Of a stretch of DNA of 64,000 nucleotides, positions 1 to 9,118 are shown piece after piece. Every line of letters begins with the position of its first letter. The first letter of the stretch is position 1. Source of the stretch: Exiguobacterium sp. s124 (GTDB lineage: Bacteria > Bacillota > Bacilli > Exiguobacteriales > Exiguobacteriaceae); the NCBI RefSeq assembly GCF_018617485.1, contig NZ_JACSKH010000001.1, positions 1,798,001 to 1,862,000 of the forward strand, given 5' to 3'. The notes under the pieces were generated by a model. That model did not search any database. It saw nothing but the letters and a program-made list of their open reading frames with translations, and had not been told where the DNA came from. The position numbers and the translations under genes are program-made.

Positions 1-168
1 ATGAATCATTTGAATCAATTGCGTCTCGGTAATATGGTTCAATCGGATAAGTGTATCCCCTAACTTTTCACCGATGCGCTTTTGTTCGAGTGCCTCATCA
101 AGCTGGCTCTCCGTAATCAGCCTTGCCTCGATTAGCATCTCGCCGAGTCTTCGTTTCGTTCGTCTCAC
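1..168 (-). CDS. pilB: PilB/GspE-type pilus assembly ATPase, N-terminal part only
   Basis: Only the first 56 codons are present; the gene runs off the left edge. The visible protein begins MRRTKRRLGEMLIEARLITE and continues with the alternating pattern of the N-terminal domain of type II secretion/type IV pilus ATPases (an LGEMLIEA..IT..QLDEALE-like repeat followed by LGDTLI...IT). These ATPases power pilin polymerisation at the cytoplasmic face of the membrane. The GTG at 168 is the only start possible, because a TGA lies in frame just upstream; it follows the stop of the preceding small membrane gene by one base, so the genes are cotranscribed. Prepilin-like genes on the opposite strand from 1821 support a pilus role. 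The Walker motifs lie outside the window, so the assignment rests on the N-terminal domain and context. Confidence 0.72.
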   Translation of the reverse strand, partial: MRRTKRRLGEMLIEARLITESQLDEALEQKRIGEKLGDTLIRLNHITETQLIQMIH

Positions 169-169
169 G

Positions 170-454
170 TTACTTCACCATCCTTTGAGGAGCCTCCTCT
201 TGCTCGACTTCCCTCTCTTCGACGAAAGTACTAGCCGTCACTCCACCAATCAATATGACAACAAGTATGAGCCACGTCCACCATGCCTCGGTCAAATTCT
301 CCGTGATCATAAAGTAAATCCCAGCAGATAGAAGAGCCGTCCATAAACTGATAAGTAATTTCGTTTCACGCTTTTTCATCGATGGGACGGACAAGGCGAA
401 CAGCGTAAGCGTCGCCAATACCCAAAAGCCGAGTAAAATCATATAACCGATCAT
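170..454 (-). CDS. Small membrane protein in pilus operon
   Basis: A 94-residue protein of unknown function. It has three hydrophobic stretches (about residues 2-22, 32-50 and 60-76) and a charged C-terminal tail rich in Glu and Gln, so it is probably an integral membrane protein with three crossings. Its ATG overlaps the stop of the VanW-like gene by four bases (ATGA), and its stop is one base from the GTG of the PilB-like gene, so it is translationally coupled on both sides. I do not recognise a family; a pilus accessory role is inferred only from position. Confidence 0.6.
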   Translation of the reverse strand: MIGYMILLGFWVLATLTLFALSVPSMKKRETKLLISLWTALLSAGIYFMITENLTEAWWTWLILVVILIGGVTASTFVEEREVEQEEAPQRMVK

Positions 455-1662
455 CCGACCGCCTCCTGATCTGCAGGATATTCTTCAAAAACGGGTGGTT
501 CTTCGAAGTTGTCATCTAATTCATCGTCAAAAATCGGGTCTTCTTCCACCTCTTCATCCGGGAAAGTTGGAATGACCGGTTCGACCGGTTCAGGTGGCGG
601 AAGCGGTACCGAACTCTTCGTTACGATTTCCGGTGTCGGTGCATAAAAATCAAAGCCGAGCAACTCCATCGTTTCTCCTTCTTCCGTCACTTTGACGCGG
701 TAAAGTTTGCCTGACTGACCAGTTTGTCCGGACTGCGTGACAGATGAACTGCCTGAAGGAAGGGATGAAGAAAAACGGACGACTTTTTGATAAGGAACCG
801 ACGTCACCTCTTCCACTCGTGCCTCGTAAGCCGAATCAAACGGTTGACCGAGTAATTGGACGGTCACTGCATCTCCTTCATTCAAGACGAGAATGGCGTA
901 TGACGACTCCTCACGATTTTGCACCGCAAAGTTTGATCGGGCATCCACTTTCGTGTCGTATCCGAGTTCCATCCCAGAAGGAAGCGTCTCGTGTGGTACA
1001 CGTTCGAGAATGGCGAACGGCGTGGCAGCAAACATGCGATAGAACGAAGAACCGAGCGTCGTGAGTGCCTCAAAGTCTTCGCCGAATGATTTGAGGCTGA
1101 AGATATCCCCTGCTGCCATCTCGAATCCGTTCATTCGGTCGAGTGTCGACTGCATCGCCGGAGTCGGACTCACGGTAAATGAGGCTACGACTTCACTTTC
1201 CGCCGCGACTTGTTCTAAAGTGACCGTCGACTCGAGCATCGATGCCGCATCCATCAGTGCCGGTGCAATCATCGTCATCGTCACGGGTTGACCATCAAGA
1301 TATGGCTCGACTTTTGTTTCATCGATTGCAGCCAACAATGGATAATCTCCCGCCTCGGTGATGGAATCGAGCGTATTCGGCACATCGAATGTCACGACCT
1401 CTTTTCCAATCTCGATGATGGTTCCGTCCATCAAATTGACCGAAAACGGTAGCGTATTAAAATCTTTAATTGCGTTATCGAGGCGGACGTCAGCTTCTTC
1501 CTTCGTCATCTCGGAAACGTCTACACCGGCGACCGTTGTTTCTGTATATGTAGCGCTTGACTCGGCGGACGCATCTAAGTAATTGACGAGTCCGATTGTC
1601 GGCAATGTCACGAGTGCGACGAGTCCAATCAAAATGAAAAGATGCATCCCATACCGCTTCAT
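451..1662 (-). CDS. VanW-like exported/membrane-anchored protein
   Basis: 403 residues with an N-terminal signal anchor (about residues 7-28), so the bulk lies outside the cell. Residues about 40-160 resemble the peptidoglycan-binding-like region that precedes VanW domains (VAGVDVSEMTKEEA...). The centre (ERVPHETLPSGMELGYDTKV, then NFAVQNREESSYAILV) resembles a diverged VanW core, in which a conserved ERxxHS..G.DA pattern is usual. The C-terminal 60 residues are Pro/Glu/Asp-rich and low in complexity. VanW-like proteins occur near pilus genes in other Bacillales; the biochemical role is not settled. It is the first gene of a leftward operon reading into the small membrane gene and the PilB-like gene. 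Confidence 0.6.
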   Translation of the reverse strand: MKRYGMHLFILIGLVALVTLPTIGLVNYLDASAESSATYTETTVAGVDVSEMTKEEADVRLDNAIKDFNTLPFSVNLMDGTIIEIGKEVVTFDVPNTLDSITEAGDYPLLAAIDETKVEPYLDGQPVTMTMIAPALMDAASMLESTVTLEQVAAESEVVASFTVSPTPAMQSTLDRMNGFEMAAGDIFSLKSFGEDFEALTTLGSSFYRMFAATPFAILERVPHETLPSGMELGYDTKVDARSNFAVQNREESSYAILVLNEGDAVTVQLLGQPFDSAYEARVEEVTSVPYQKVVRFSSSLPSGSSSVTQSGQTGQSGKLYRVKVTEEGETMELLGFDFYAPTPEIVTKSSVPLPPPEPVEPVIPTFPDEEVEEDPIFDDELDDNFEEPPVFEEYPADQEAVG

Positions 1663-1703
1663 GTAAAAATCCCCCTATGTCTTATATGTCTACTATTCTA
1701 TGT

Positions 1704-1732
1704 ATCCGTTCAGTGTATAACTTTAGTATAAT
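1704..1732 (+). promoter_or_regulatory. Putative promoter of prepilin operon
   Basis: A perfect TATAAT at 1727-1732 lies about 90 bases before the first prepilin gene. The hexamer 17 bases upstream (ATCCGT) is a poor -35, so the call rests on the -10 box and on position between divergent operons. Confidence 0.35.
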
Positions 1733-1820
1733 ATGTCTTGTACAAAAAATAACAATTTATTCATTATTCCATACGTTATTTACCGATTGTTTCACTTTTT
1801 TTGAATAGGAGGTCAACGTT

Positions 1821-2270
1821 TTGTCGCATAACGAAAAAGGATTTACGCTCGTTGAAGTGCTCGTCTCGATTGTCGTCGTCTCCATCTTGGCAGGAGCCAT
1901 GATGAGTATCTTCTCGAAAAGTCTTCAAATTACCTCTTCTGATTTAGATCGAACGGTTGCAAATCAAATTGCGCAAAACACGTTACATACGATTGAACGT
2001 CGTTCGAAGGAAATCGACACCGCATTTTCCATTGATGCATTGAAGACAGATGTGAATGGCATATGTGATTTATGTTCGGCCACAATCAACGGTCGTGATT
2101 ATTCGATTGACATTGATTCTATTCAAACTTCTTCGAACGTCATGGACGTGACGATCATTGTCGACTCCGATACGTTGCTCCAACCAATCACATTGAAAGG
2201 AGTCGTGACCGATGCAAGTCTTCATGAAAAGTTCCCTGAAACGAGCAATCCAGAAGCTACAACGCTCTGA
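1821..2270 (+). CDS. Type IV prepilin-like protein (PilV/PulJ type)
   Basis: 149 residues. The start has the class III signal peptide pattern: a short charged leader ending in KG, then FTLVEVLVSIVVVSILAGAM, so a prepilin peptidase would cut between G7 and F8 and leave Glu at mature position 5. The rest is a small, mostly polar domain with a pair of cysteines (ICDLC, about residues 74-78), typical of minor pilins. The start is TTG at 1821, set by AGGAGG at 1807-1812. It opens a rightward operon of three pilin-like genes and overlaps the next gene by 59 bases. Whether it serves motility, adhesion or DNA uptake cannot be told from sequence. Confidence 0.75.
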   Translation: MSHNEKGFTLVEVLVSIVVVSILAGAMMSIFSKSLQITSSDLDRTVANQIAQNTLHTIERRSKEIDTAFSIDALKTDVNGICDLCSATINGRDYSIDIDSIQTSSNVMDVTIIVDSDTLLQPITLKGVVTDASLHEKFPETSNPEATTL

Positions 2271-2772
2271 AGAAGGTGTCACACTCGTCGAATTGTTATT
2301 GGCGCTTGTCATTTCCACCATCTTCGCCGGAATTATCATTACGGTGTTTTTATCTGGTACTCTCGGCTTTCGGTTAACCAATGATTCGAGTTCCCTTCGA
2401 GCCGAAGCGGACTATTTGATTGCTTCGGTCATGCAGGACTTAAACCAAACGAAATTTGATGCGATGACTGAAAGTAACGGGGTCTATACGTTTCACGTTT
2501 TAAACGATCCAAAAGTCTCGTCGAACGGGATTTTGTATCGTGAAAGTGGCTATCTCGATACCGGAAAAACGTTATCCGCTGCCTCATTCTCTTCTTCTAC
2601 GAATGATGTCGTCCTTCAATCAATGGACATTTCGATTGTGGACGGTACCGTTGAAGCAAGAAACAATCAGCCGACCTATTACAAATCCGGTCTCATTGAA
2701 TTGACGATTACACTATCTCCAGCCAATGACCCGTCTGAGACGAAGACGTTCACGAGCGCCATTCCATTCTGA
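2212..2772 (+). CDS. Type IV prepilin-like protein (minor pilin)
   Basis: 186 residues. After a 22-residue basic leader comes EEGVTLVELLLALVISTIFA, the type III prepilin signal, with cleavage expected after Gly and the conserved Glu at +5. The ATG at 2212 is preceded by AAAGGAG at 2196-2202, which lies inside the previous gene, so the two genes overlap in different frames by 59 bases and are probably translationally coupled. The mature part is polar with no recognised domain. It is probably a minor pilin or pseudopilin that primes or caps a filament built by the PilB-type ATPase encoded on the left. Confidence 0.72.
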   Translation: MQVFMKSSLKRAIQKLQRSEEGVTLVELLLALVISTIFAGIIITVFLSGTLGFRLTNDSSSLRAEADYLIASVMQDLNQTKFDAMTESNGVYTFHVLNDPKVSSNGILYRESGYLDTGKTLSAASFSSSTNDVVLQSMDISIVDGTVEARNNQPTYYKSGLIELTITLSPANDPSETKTFTSAIPF

Positions 2773-2788
2773 AAAGGAGTAAGTTCCT

Positions 2789-4429
2789 ATGAAGCAAGAT
2801 GAACGAGGTTATGTACTCATTCTCGTACTCGTGACAATGGCGGCATTAGCCGTCCTGTCACTCGCCGCCATCCAAGTCAACTTGGCGACGAACAAACAGA
2901 CCGTCATCCGTGTCGACGAGACACAACTGGATGCAGACGTCAAAAGTACGTTGAACCTACTGGTGGCAGACTTAAAGAAAACATTTCCGATTCACGACAA
3001 AGCGGATGTACCCGATTACATGAAATCTGAACAAGCCTTTCAAGACGAAATCACTTCGTTACTCGTCAGTCATCAACCATATACGGGGAACCAATTGTCA
3101 GGAGATAACGACGTCATCTATTCGATCGAGCGCTCTTCTGCAGATCGAACCGATGCACCGTTCACGACCGTACTCACGCTGACAGCAACGGGAACGACCG
3201 TCCCAAAAGCTGAGCAGCCGACCCAAACGACTACGTATACACAAGAAGTATATGTAACTGCCTTACCTTCTTTTTTGTATTACGTGCTCGGATCAGACGA
3301 GCAATTGACCGTCAATGGTCCACCTAAAATCACAGGAAACATCTTTGTTGGAAATCGCGAGGGCTCGACGGACGAATTGAATGTTCAACGGACTGCCTCC
3401 TACCAACTAGGTTCAACAAAGAAATCACTTGAAAATAGTTCGACGAGTCGATTTTATTTGGACGGCAAGATCGACTTAGGCCCTGGAGCGACTTGCAGTG
3501 GTTGCGACTTAAACGAATATTTCACGAGTGACACGACACCAGTCGCAGGAGAAAAACCTAAGATCGGCGAGATTGAATCTTCCTTCTCCCCATTCAATTT
3601 CGACTATTCGATTATTCAATACGTCAACCGCTTCCAATCCGGTACGAAACTAAGCTACGAAGATGCGCCTGGCACTTCCATTTTTAATAGTGGTCACATC
3701 ACGTCAATTTCAAGTCCTCCATATTTAGAGCAGCCCAACCTCGGATTGACGGAATATATCGACAAACAGCAGATTGATGCGATTGATTCTCTTAAAATCA
3801 TCTCATCACCCGTCGCCGCTTCGACCATTATTAGTGAATCGGTCGCGAGCTCTAACGTGCCACTCTTATTTGATGGTGACGTCATCATCGAAGCGGTACG
3901 TCCAATCACAATTAGTCGCCCACTTATTGTGAACGGGAACCTTACGATTCGAGGAAATGTCGCGTTCAATACGACCGTATATGCCTTAAAAGATGCCTTT
4001 ATCGACCGTGCCACAATTACAGGTGTCAGTCAGTCGCAAAACAGTTCCCTCGTCCTCTTGGCGAAAGGGAAAGTGCTATTGAATCGAATCAATGAATTTG
4101 AAGATACGACGACACCGCTTCAAGCATTTCTATATAGTGACTCAGAGGAGAAGAGTAAACTATATGCGGTTGGCTCGATCATCAATATTAAAGGTGGGCT
4201 CTATAGTCGTGGACCCTTGGAAATCAATACGTTCCGGGGAACGTTCCGTTCATTACCAGCCCAAAGTGCACAAGAAGCGTATTTCGCTCCTGGTAACCGA
4301 ACGCAATTGGACGATATCGAAAAATCACGCCTCATCATGACGTACAACGAAGGCGTGTTTGAACAAATCAATACGTTACCTGTTTCCAACCAGCTTCAAC
4401 TATTCACCGCACGTCCTATCAAACAATAA
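2789..4429 (+). CDS. Large PilX-like pilus-associated protein
   Basis: 546 residues. The N-terminus (MKQDERGYVLILVLVTMAAL) has a short charged leader, Arg-Gly-Tyr and a hydrophobic helix, as in PilX-type minor pilins where the canonical Phe and Glu are relaxed. The large external domain contains a four-Cys-like patch (TCSGCD, about residue 231) and, towards the C-terminus, short beta-rich repeats (IEAVRPITISRPLIVNG, LTIRGNVAFN) that look like a polymer-forming or beta-helical fold. It starts 17 bases after the minor pilin gene behind AAAAGGAG. It is the last gene before a bidirectional terminator. The role as a tip adhesin or assembly factor is inference. Confidence 0.62.
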   Translation: MKQDERGYVLILVLVTMAALAVLSLAAIQVNLATNKQTVIRVDETQLDADVKSTLNLLVADLKKTFPIHDKADVPDYMKSEQAFQDEITSLLVSHQPYTGNQLSGDNDVIYSIERSSADRTDAPFTTVLTLTATGTTVPKAEQPTQTTTYTQEVYVTALPSFLYYVLGSDEQLTVNGPPKITGNIFVGNREGSTDELNVQRTASYQLGSTKKSLENSSTSRFYLDGKIDLGPGATCSGCDLNEYFTSDTTPVAGEKPKIGEIESSFSPFNFDYSIIQYVNRFQSGTKLSYEDAPGTSIFNSGHITSISSPPYLEQPNLGLTEYIDKQQIDAIDSLKIISSPVAASTIISESVASSNVPLLFDGDVIIEAVRPITISRPLIVNGNLTIRGNVAFNTTVYALKDAFIDRATITGVSQSQNSSLVLLAKGKVLLNRINEFEDTTTPLQAFLYSDSEEKSKLYAVGSIINIKGGLYSRGPLEINTFRGTFRSLPAQSAQEAYFAPGNRTQLDDIEKSRLIMTYNEGVFEQINTLPVSNQLQLFTARPIKQ

Positions 4430-4433
4430 ACAT

Positions 4434-4470
4434 GAAAAAAGAAGCCGACATCAAATCGGCTTCTTTTTCG
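4434..4470. terminator. Bidirectional Rho-independent terminator
   Basis: GAAGCCGA and TCGGCTTC form a stem flanked by an A-run on the left and a T-run on the right, so it can stop transcription both from the prepilin operon and from the convergent exported-protein gene. Confidence 0.9.
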
Positions 4471-4475
4471 TATAC

Positions 4476-6017
4476 TTAGTAAAAATCACCAGCTGGTGTA
4501 TCGATACCAGGGTTTGGATCTGTCCCGTCTTTCACTTGAACGTAGAAATATTGAGAAATGGGCTCGGGGCCCCCACCATTCGGGAATGAGGCGCTGACAT
4601 CTTGTGTAACAAGTCCCACTTTCGCAAGTCCTGGTTTCAACAGTTTGAGTTCCCCTTGTTCGATCCTTAGCACATCTGTCCCTTCCAATACCGTCAATCC
4701 ATAGCCCGTGACGTTCGCTGTATCCGGATAGAAAGTGATTTGTTTTCCATACGAATATGGACTGTCACTCATGTAAAGGATGACGTTTGGCGTCGAAATC
4801 AACTGCGGGTATTCTTTGACGTCGATCAACGTGCGTTTCGATTGCCCTGGATAATCTGTAAGTTCACCAAGTATTGTCACGCCACCCTGACTCCCGTGTT
4901 CGGCACGAACCGTTGCAACGTTCACGCCAGTTTCAGAGACAGACAACGCAGTGGATGAGGACGTCCAGTCTACCTCTAATGGTCCACTCAATTTAGACCC
5001 GTCTAATTTCGTCTGGTCCAAGGTAATGGTCACAGATTGTTTGATGAGGGTACCTTCTGCATCTTGATATACCCATAGTTCGTTCGGTTTCGGATTCAAT
5101 GCGAGATCCGGCAACTTCACCATCACTTTTAAATTATTTGACTTCACAACATAACCATTCGGATACGTATATGTCGCTCGAATCAAAGTCTCTCCTACCA
5201 TTTTAGGGGTGATGGATACGGTTGTTCCATTTGACTGCAGACCGACAATCCCATTGTTGTCGCTTTCCCATTTCACCTGAGAAGAATCGATGGTGCCTGT
5301 GGCGTCTACATTCGTAGAAGCCCCTTCTCCTACATACAACGTCAACGTATTCGGAACGGTCAAAGTCGTTCCTTTTACCGTAACGATTTCAGGAGAAAAT
5401 GTTCCTGGACTGCCATTTATGTCACGATCATGCTTCGTCGTTCCTTTTCCAGAATGCTCCGCATAAAATGAATACGCATACTTACCTGTGTCAAATGTAA
5501 ATGTTCCAGGGGTTGTAGCGATTAAAGGAATGGAGAAATCAGAAGTTAGTGATTCGTTCTTCAGTACTTTGTTACATTTATTTTCGTTACTTCCATTCTT
5601 CTTCGCACATTCTAGCGAAAATTCTCCTGTTAACTCTCGTGTATTTTTATTGAAAGCAAAACCTTTAGGCAAATCTATATCATCAGGTACCGTAAACTCT
5701 TTAGGAATCTTCTCCACAATTTTCACATTCCATTGGATTAATTTATAAGAATTTAGACTAGGACCTTTCTGTCCATTTTTCTTAGGACCCTTCACTTGTG
5801 ACAGGATATTTTCTAAGTTTAAGGAATACGTCAACGTAAACGTTGATTGCACCCAATCTTCGTCTGGAGATATCGTCCGGGTGACTTCACCGTTGACCGG
5901 TAACGTGATCGCATCATCGTTGTTATTCGTAGCAAATGAAAAAGAATAAATGGAAAGGATGAATACTGTCGCAATCAATATGATCAGGCCGTACTTGGAT
6001 CTAGGATGCTTGAACAT
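4476..6017 (-). CDS. Exported protein with bacterial Ig-like (BIG2) domain
   Basis: 513 residues with a signal peptide or N-terminal anchor (about residues 9-29, ending near SFA). The mature protein is beta-rich. About residues 205-300 (VTVKGTTLTVPNTLTLYVGE ... VKWESDNNGIVGL ... GETLIRATY) match the BIG2/Ig-like fold seen in bacterial surface proteins. The tail is Pro/Gly/Asp-rich and has no LPXTG sorting signal or S-layer homology motifs, so the protein is either secreted or held by the N-terminal helix. It lies convergent to the prepilin operon and 74 bases after folC in the same direction. No enzymatic motif is visible; adhesion or envelope structure is a guess. Confidence 0.6.
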   Translation of the reverse strand: MFKHPRSKYGLIILIATVFILSIYSFSFATNNNDDAITLPVNGEVTRTISPDEDWVQSTFTLTYSLNLENILSQVKGPKKNGQKGPSLNSYKLIQWNVKIVEKIPKEFTVPDDIDLPKGFAFNKNTRELTGEFSLECAKKNGSNENKCNKVLKNESLTSDFSIPLIATTPGTFTFDTGKYAYSFYAEHSGKGTTKHDRDINGSPGTFSPEIVTVKGTTLTVPNTLTLYVGEGASTNVDATGTIDSSQVKWESDNNGIVGLQSNGTTVSITPKMVGETLIRATYTYPNGYVVKSNNLKVMVKLPDLALNPKPNELWVYQDAEGTLIKQSVTITLDQTKLDGSKLSGPLEVDWTSSSTALSVSETGVNVATVRAEHGSQGGVTILGELTDYPGQSKRTLIDVKEYPQLISTPNVILYMSDSPYSYGKQITFYPDTANVTGYGLTVLEGTDVLRIEQGELKLLKPGLAKVGLVTQDVSASFPNGGGPEPISQYFYVQVKDGTDPNPGIDTPAGDFY

Positions 6018-6091
6018 GGAAAGTCCTCCAGTCGGTTTGTCGTCACACTTCTTCAGTTAATTCATACCCTTTCCAATTCCATTTAACAAGT

Positions 6092-7306
6092 TCATTTTTT
6101 CAAACTTTGGAAATGAGTTCTTACTTCACTGATAAAATACAGTGATCCCGTCACAATCAACGTCCTGCTCGTCGGCGCTTCCATCCAATCGGTGAGCCAG
6201 CCTTTCCATTCGACGAAGCGTGCTCCGTCTTTTTCAAGCTGCTCTTTCGTTCTCGCACGTGGAAAGTCGAACGTCGTCTCATATACGTCACCAATCTCTT
6301 GAAGCGCATCAATCATCGTATCGCGGTCTTTGTCTTCTAAAATGGCTGTCAGCACCGTCACGTCTGTCTCGTGTTTGGCTTGCAGAACTAATGCCTCGAT
6401 CCCTTCCGGATTATGCGCCCCGTCCAAAATCACCCGTGGTCGTTTCGAGACAAGTTCATATCGTCCCGGATGTTGTGCCCGCTCAAGACCCGAACGAATC
6501 GCCTCTTCCGTCCAGCCAAGATGACGAGCTACCGCGACGGCACATGCCCCGTTATAAGCTTGATGATGACCCGTCAATCCGAGCACGACATGTGGCATTC
6601 CCTCATACGTCACGACTGTCTCAGCACCGTCCTCGACCTCTGTCACAAGCGTTCGTACATCATGAATGGAAGTACCTACGTCTTCCCCTTTTTGAAGCAA
6701 CAATCCGACCAACTCTTCCTCACTGATACTATGGAACATCGGCACGTCACGTTTCATGATGCCGAATTTTTCAAGCGCAATCTCTTCCAGCGTATCGCCA
6801 AGAATCCCTTGATGGTCATGTCCGATCGATGTCACCACCGTCGCGAGCGGATGTGCCAACACGTTCGTCGAATCCAGTCGTCCCCCGAGGCCGACTTCCC
6901 AAATGATCAAATCTGGGCGCGTGTCATCAAAATAGCACCATGCCATCATCGTCAATAGCTCAAATTCCGTCAACGTTTCCGGCGCCTTGTCCGCACACGC
7001 TTTGACTCGGTTCGCCACGTCGACGAGCGCATCTTCGTGAATCGGTTCCCCGTTCAACATGATCCGTTCCTCGAACTGAATAATATAAGGAGAGGTGAAC
7101 GCCCCGACGGATAAACCATTCTCCATCGCCATCGCCCGTAAAAACGCAACGGTCGACCCTTTTCCGTTCGTGCCCGCTACATGAATAGATGGACGTTCTT
7201 CTAACCTTAACTGCTCAATCATCCAGTTCATCCGCTCAAGACCTGGCTTGATCCCGAAGCGAAGCTGCCCACTTAACCAATCGAATACATCTTGTCTCGT
7301 CTTCAT
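6092..7306 (-). CDS. folC: Bifunctional folylpolyglutamate/dihydrofolate synthase
   Basis: FolC adds glutamate to dihydropteroate and to reduced folates in the cytosol, trapping folates in the cell. The Mur-ligase-type ATP loop (VAGTNGKGSTVAFLRAM) lies near residues 43-59, followed by the folate-binding segment TSPYIIQFEERI, then GLGGRLDSTN and the C-terminal domain with LDGAHNPEG. I chose the ATG at 7306 (404 residues) because AGGAG at 7315-7319 is eight bases before it; the GTG nine bases upstream overlaps that ribosome site. Length is normal. In B. subtilis folC directly follows valS; here selO, three tiny membrane genes and a lipoprotein gene separate them. Confidence 0.95.
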   Translation of the reverse strand: MKTRQDVFDWLSGQLRFGIKPGLERMNWMIEQLRLEERPSIHVAGTNGKGSTVAFLRAMAMENGLSVGAFTSPYIIQFEERIMLNGEPIHEDALVDVANRVKACADKAPETLTEFELLTMMAWCYFDDTRPDLIIWEVGLGGRLDSTNVLAHPLATVVTSIGHDHQGILGDTLEEIALEKFGIMKRDVPMFHSISEEELVGLLLQKGEDVGTSIHDVRTLVTEVEDGAETVVTYEGMPHVVLGLTGHHQAYNGACAVAVARHLGWTEEAIRSGLERAQHPGRYELVSKRPRVILDGAHNPEGIEALVLQAKHETDVTVLTAILEDKDRDTMIDALQEIGDVYETTFDFPRARTKEQLEKDGARFVEWKGWLTDWMEAPTSRTLIVTGSLYFISEVRTHFQSLKK

Positions 7307-7415
7307 CTTCCACACTCCTACTGTTTACACTTCTGTTTCATCTTATCAAAATTCACGACAGCCGTTATGGAAAACAGTCTGTGCTATACTCGAAGCGAAG
7401 AAGGAGGCATGCGCC

Positions 7416-8852
7416 ATGACAACTGACTGGAACTTCGAGGCGACGTACCTCGAACTACGTGACATCTTTTACGACCGTGGACCCATCCATCCGGTCGACA
7501 ATCCGACACTCGTCTTGTTTAACGATACATTAGCCGCTACACTCGGGCTTGATGCGCAAAGACTCAAACAAGATACCGATTTACTTGCCGGCAATCGTCA
7601 AACGGATACGTCGTTCTCTCAAGCCTACGCCGGACATCAATTCGGCAATTTGACGATGCTCGGGGACGGACGTGCCCTCATGCTCGGGGAACACGTGACG
7701 CGAGACGGGAAGCGTGTCGATGTCCAACTTAAGGGCTCAGGTCCGACGGAATACTCTAGAGGGGGCGACGGTCGGGCGGCACTCGGTCCGATGGTACGAG
7801 AGTTTATCATCAGCGAGGCGATGGACGCGCTCGGCATCCCGACGAATCGGGCACTCGCCGTCGTTCAGACGGGAGAAGCGATCATGCGACAAGGTCCGAA
7901 ACACGGGGCCATCCTGACCCGGGTCGCCTCGAGTCACTTGCGTGTCGGGACGTTCCAATTCGCGGCAGGTGCCGGCTCCATCGATGACGTCATCGCACTC
8001 ACGGAATTTGCGATCAAACGTCACGACCCTGACTTGGTCGATACACCCAATCGCTACGAACAGTTCCTCGGACGCGTCGTCGAAAGACAAGCGAGACTCA
8101 TCGCCAACTGGCAACTCGTCGGGTTCATTCATGGGGTGATGAATACGGACAATATGTTCATCAGTGGAGAAGGTCTCGATTACGGACCGTGCGCGTTCAT
8201 GGATACGTACCACCCGGAGACGGTCTTCAGCTCGATCGACCGGGAAGGACGATACGCCTACGGAAATCAACCGTACATCGGGTCTTGGAACCTTGCCCGA
8301 CTCGCAGAGACATTGCTGCCGCTCCTCGGTGAGACGAAAGAAGAGGCAGTCGATGTGGCGAACAAGCAACTCACCCGCTATACCGAGCTGTATAAAGAGG
8401 CATACTTTACCGGACTTGCACATAAGATCGGGCTATATGTCCGAAAAGACGTTGACGATGCGCTCGCGGATGAGTTACTCCGCTTGATGATGGAGACGGA
8501 GGCCGATTATACGAATACGTTCCGCGCGTTGACGCTCGGTGAAATCGAGTCGCTTCCATTCGCTACTCGAGATGATGGGAAGGCATGGCTCGACGCTTGG
8601 CAGAAACGCCTGAGCGAACAAGGTCTCCCGAATGAGGACGTGGGTCGAATCATGCGTCAATATAACCCGTCCGTTATTCCACGTAATCATCATGTTGAGA
8701 AAGCCATCCAAGCAGCAGAACGAGGCGACTTCGGTCCGACCGAAGCGCTACTCGAGATTTTGCGAGACCCTTATAACGACGACCAACCGTCTGAGTACGT
8801 ATCAGCAGGTCCACCGCGGACGTATCCATACCAGACATTTTGTGGCACATGA
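7416..8852 (+). CDS. selO: SelO/YdiU-family protein adenylyltransferase
   Basis: 478 residues of the SelO pseudokinase family, which transfers AMP to Ser, Thr or Tyr of target proteins and is linked to redox stress. Visible are YAGHQFG (residues 71-77), the lysine/nucleotide segment DVQLKGSGPTEYSRGGDGRA (102-121), and the metal-binding stretch GVMNTDNM with DYGPCAFMD downstream. The C-terminal FCGT keeps a cysteine near the end, as in other family members. The ATG at 7416 is set by AAGGAGG at 7401-7407; the longer upstream frame runs into folC and has no ribosome site. It is divergent from folC. Confidence 0.93.
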   Translation: MTTDWNFEATYLELRDIFYDRGPIHPVDNPTLVLFNDTLAATLGLDAQRLKQDTDLLAGNRQTDTSFSQAYAGHQFGNLTMLGDGRALMLGEHVTRDGKRVDVQLKGSGPTEYSRGGDGRAALGPMVREFIISEAMDALGIPTNRALAVVQTGEAIMRQGPKHGAILTRVASSHLRVGTFQFAAGAGSIDDVIALTEFAIKRHDPDLVDTPNRYEQFLGRVVERQARLIANWQLVGFIHGVMNTDNMFISGEGLDYGPCAFMDTYHPETVFSSIDREGRYAYGNQPYIGSWNLARLAETLLPLLGETKEEAVDVANKQLTRYTELYKEAYFTGLAHKIGLYVRKDVDDALADELLRLMMETEADYTNTFRALTLGEIESLPFATRDDGKAWLDAWQKRLSEQGLPNEDVGRIMRQYNPSVIPRNHHVEKAIQAAERGDFGPTEALLEILRDPYNDDQPSEYVSAGPPRTYPYQTFCGT

Positions 8853-8883
8853 ACCATTTCGCATTCGCGGAATGGTTTTTTTG
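8852..8883 (+). terminator. Terminator of selO
   Basis: AACCATT and AATGGTT form a stem around a GC-rich centre and are followed by seven T, directly after the selO stop. Confidence 0.8.
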
Positions 8884-8941
8884 AAACATTTTCCAATCTT
8901 CAAACGTAAGATAAGGTATCACAAAATGGAGGTACTTATAT

Positions 8942-9118
8942 ATGCGCTTACTCACCTCACTTGTCTCATTAGGGTTTGCTTGTTTGATTTCACTCGAACT
9001 TTGGCAAGCCCCATACTTAAGCAATATCGTCTGGGCGATGCCCGTCTTTTTCTTGAGCGTGTCGTTCGTCCAGTACATGAAACATCTGAATGAGTCGGAA
9101 TGGAGTGATACAAAATGA
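8942..9118 (+). CDS. Tiny membrane protein (58 residues)
   Basis: Starts MRLLTSLVSLGFACLISLEL with ATG at 8942, behind GGAGG about 11 bases upstream. Two hydrophobic stretches (about residues 3-18 and 27-45) suggest two membrane crossings; the tail is charged. Its TGA overlaps the ATG of the next gene (ATGA at 9115), so the frames are coupled. No family is recognised. The evidence for a real gene is the ribosome site, the clean four-base overlaps along the trio and the shared membrane character. Confidence 0.55.
   Translation: MRLLTSLVSLGFACLISLELWQAPYLSNIVWAMPVFFLSVSFVQYMKHLNESEWSDTK

Noticed and set aside
7248-7415. N-terminal extension of selO
   Set aside because: It lies antisense to the start of folC and has no ribosome site; AAGGAGG before 7416 decides the start.
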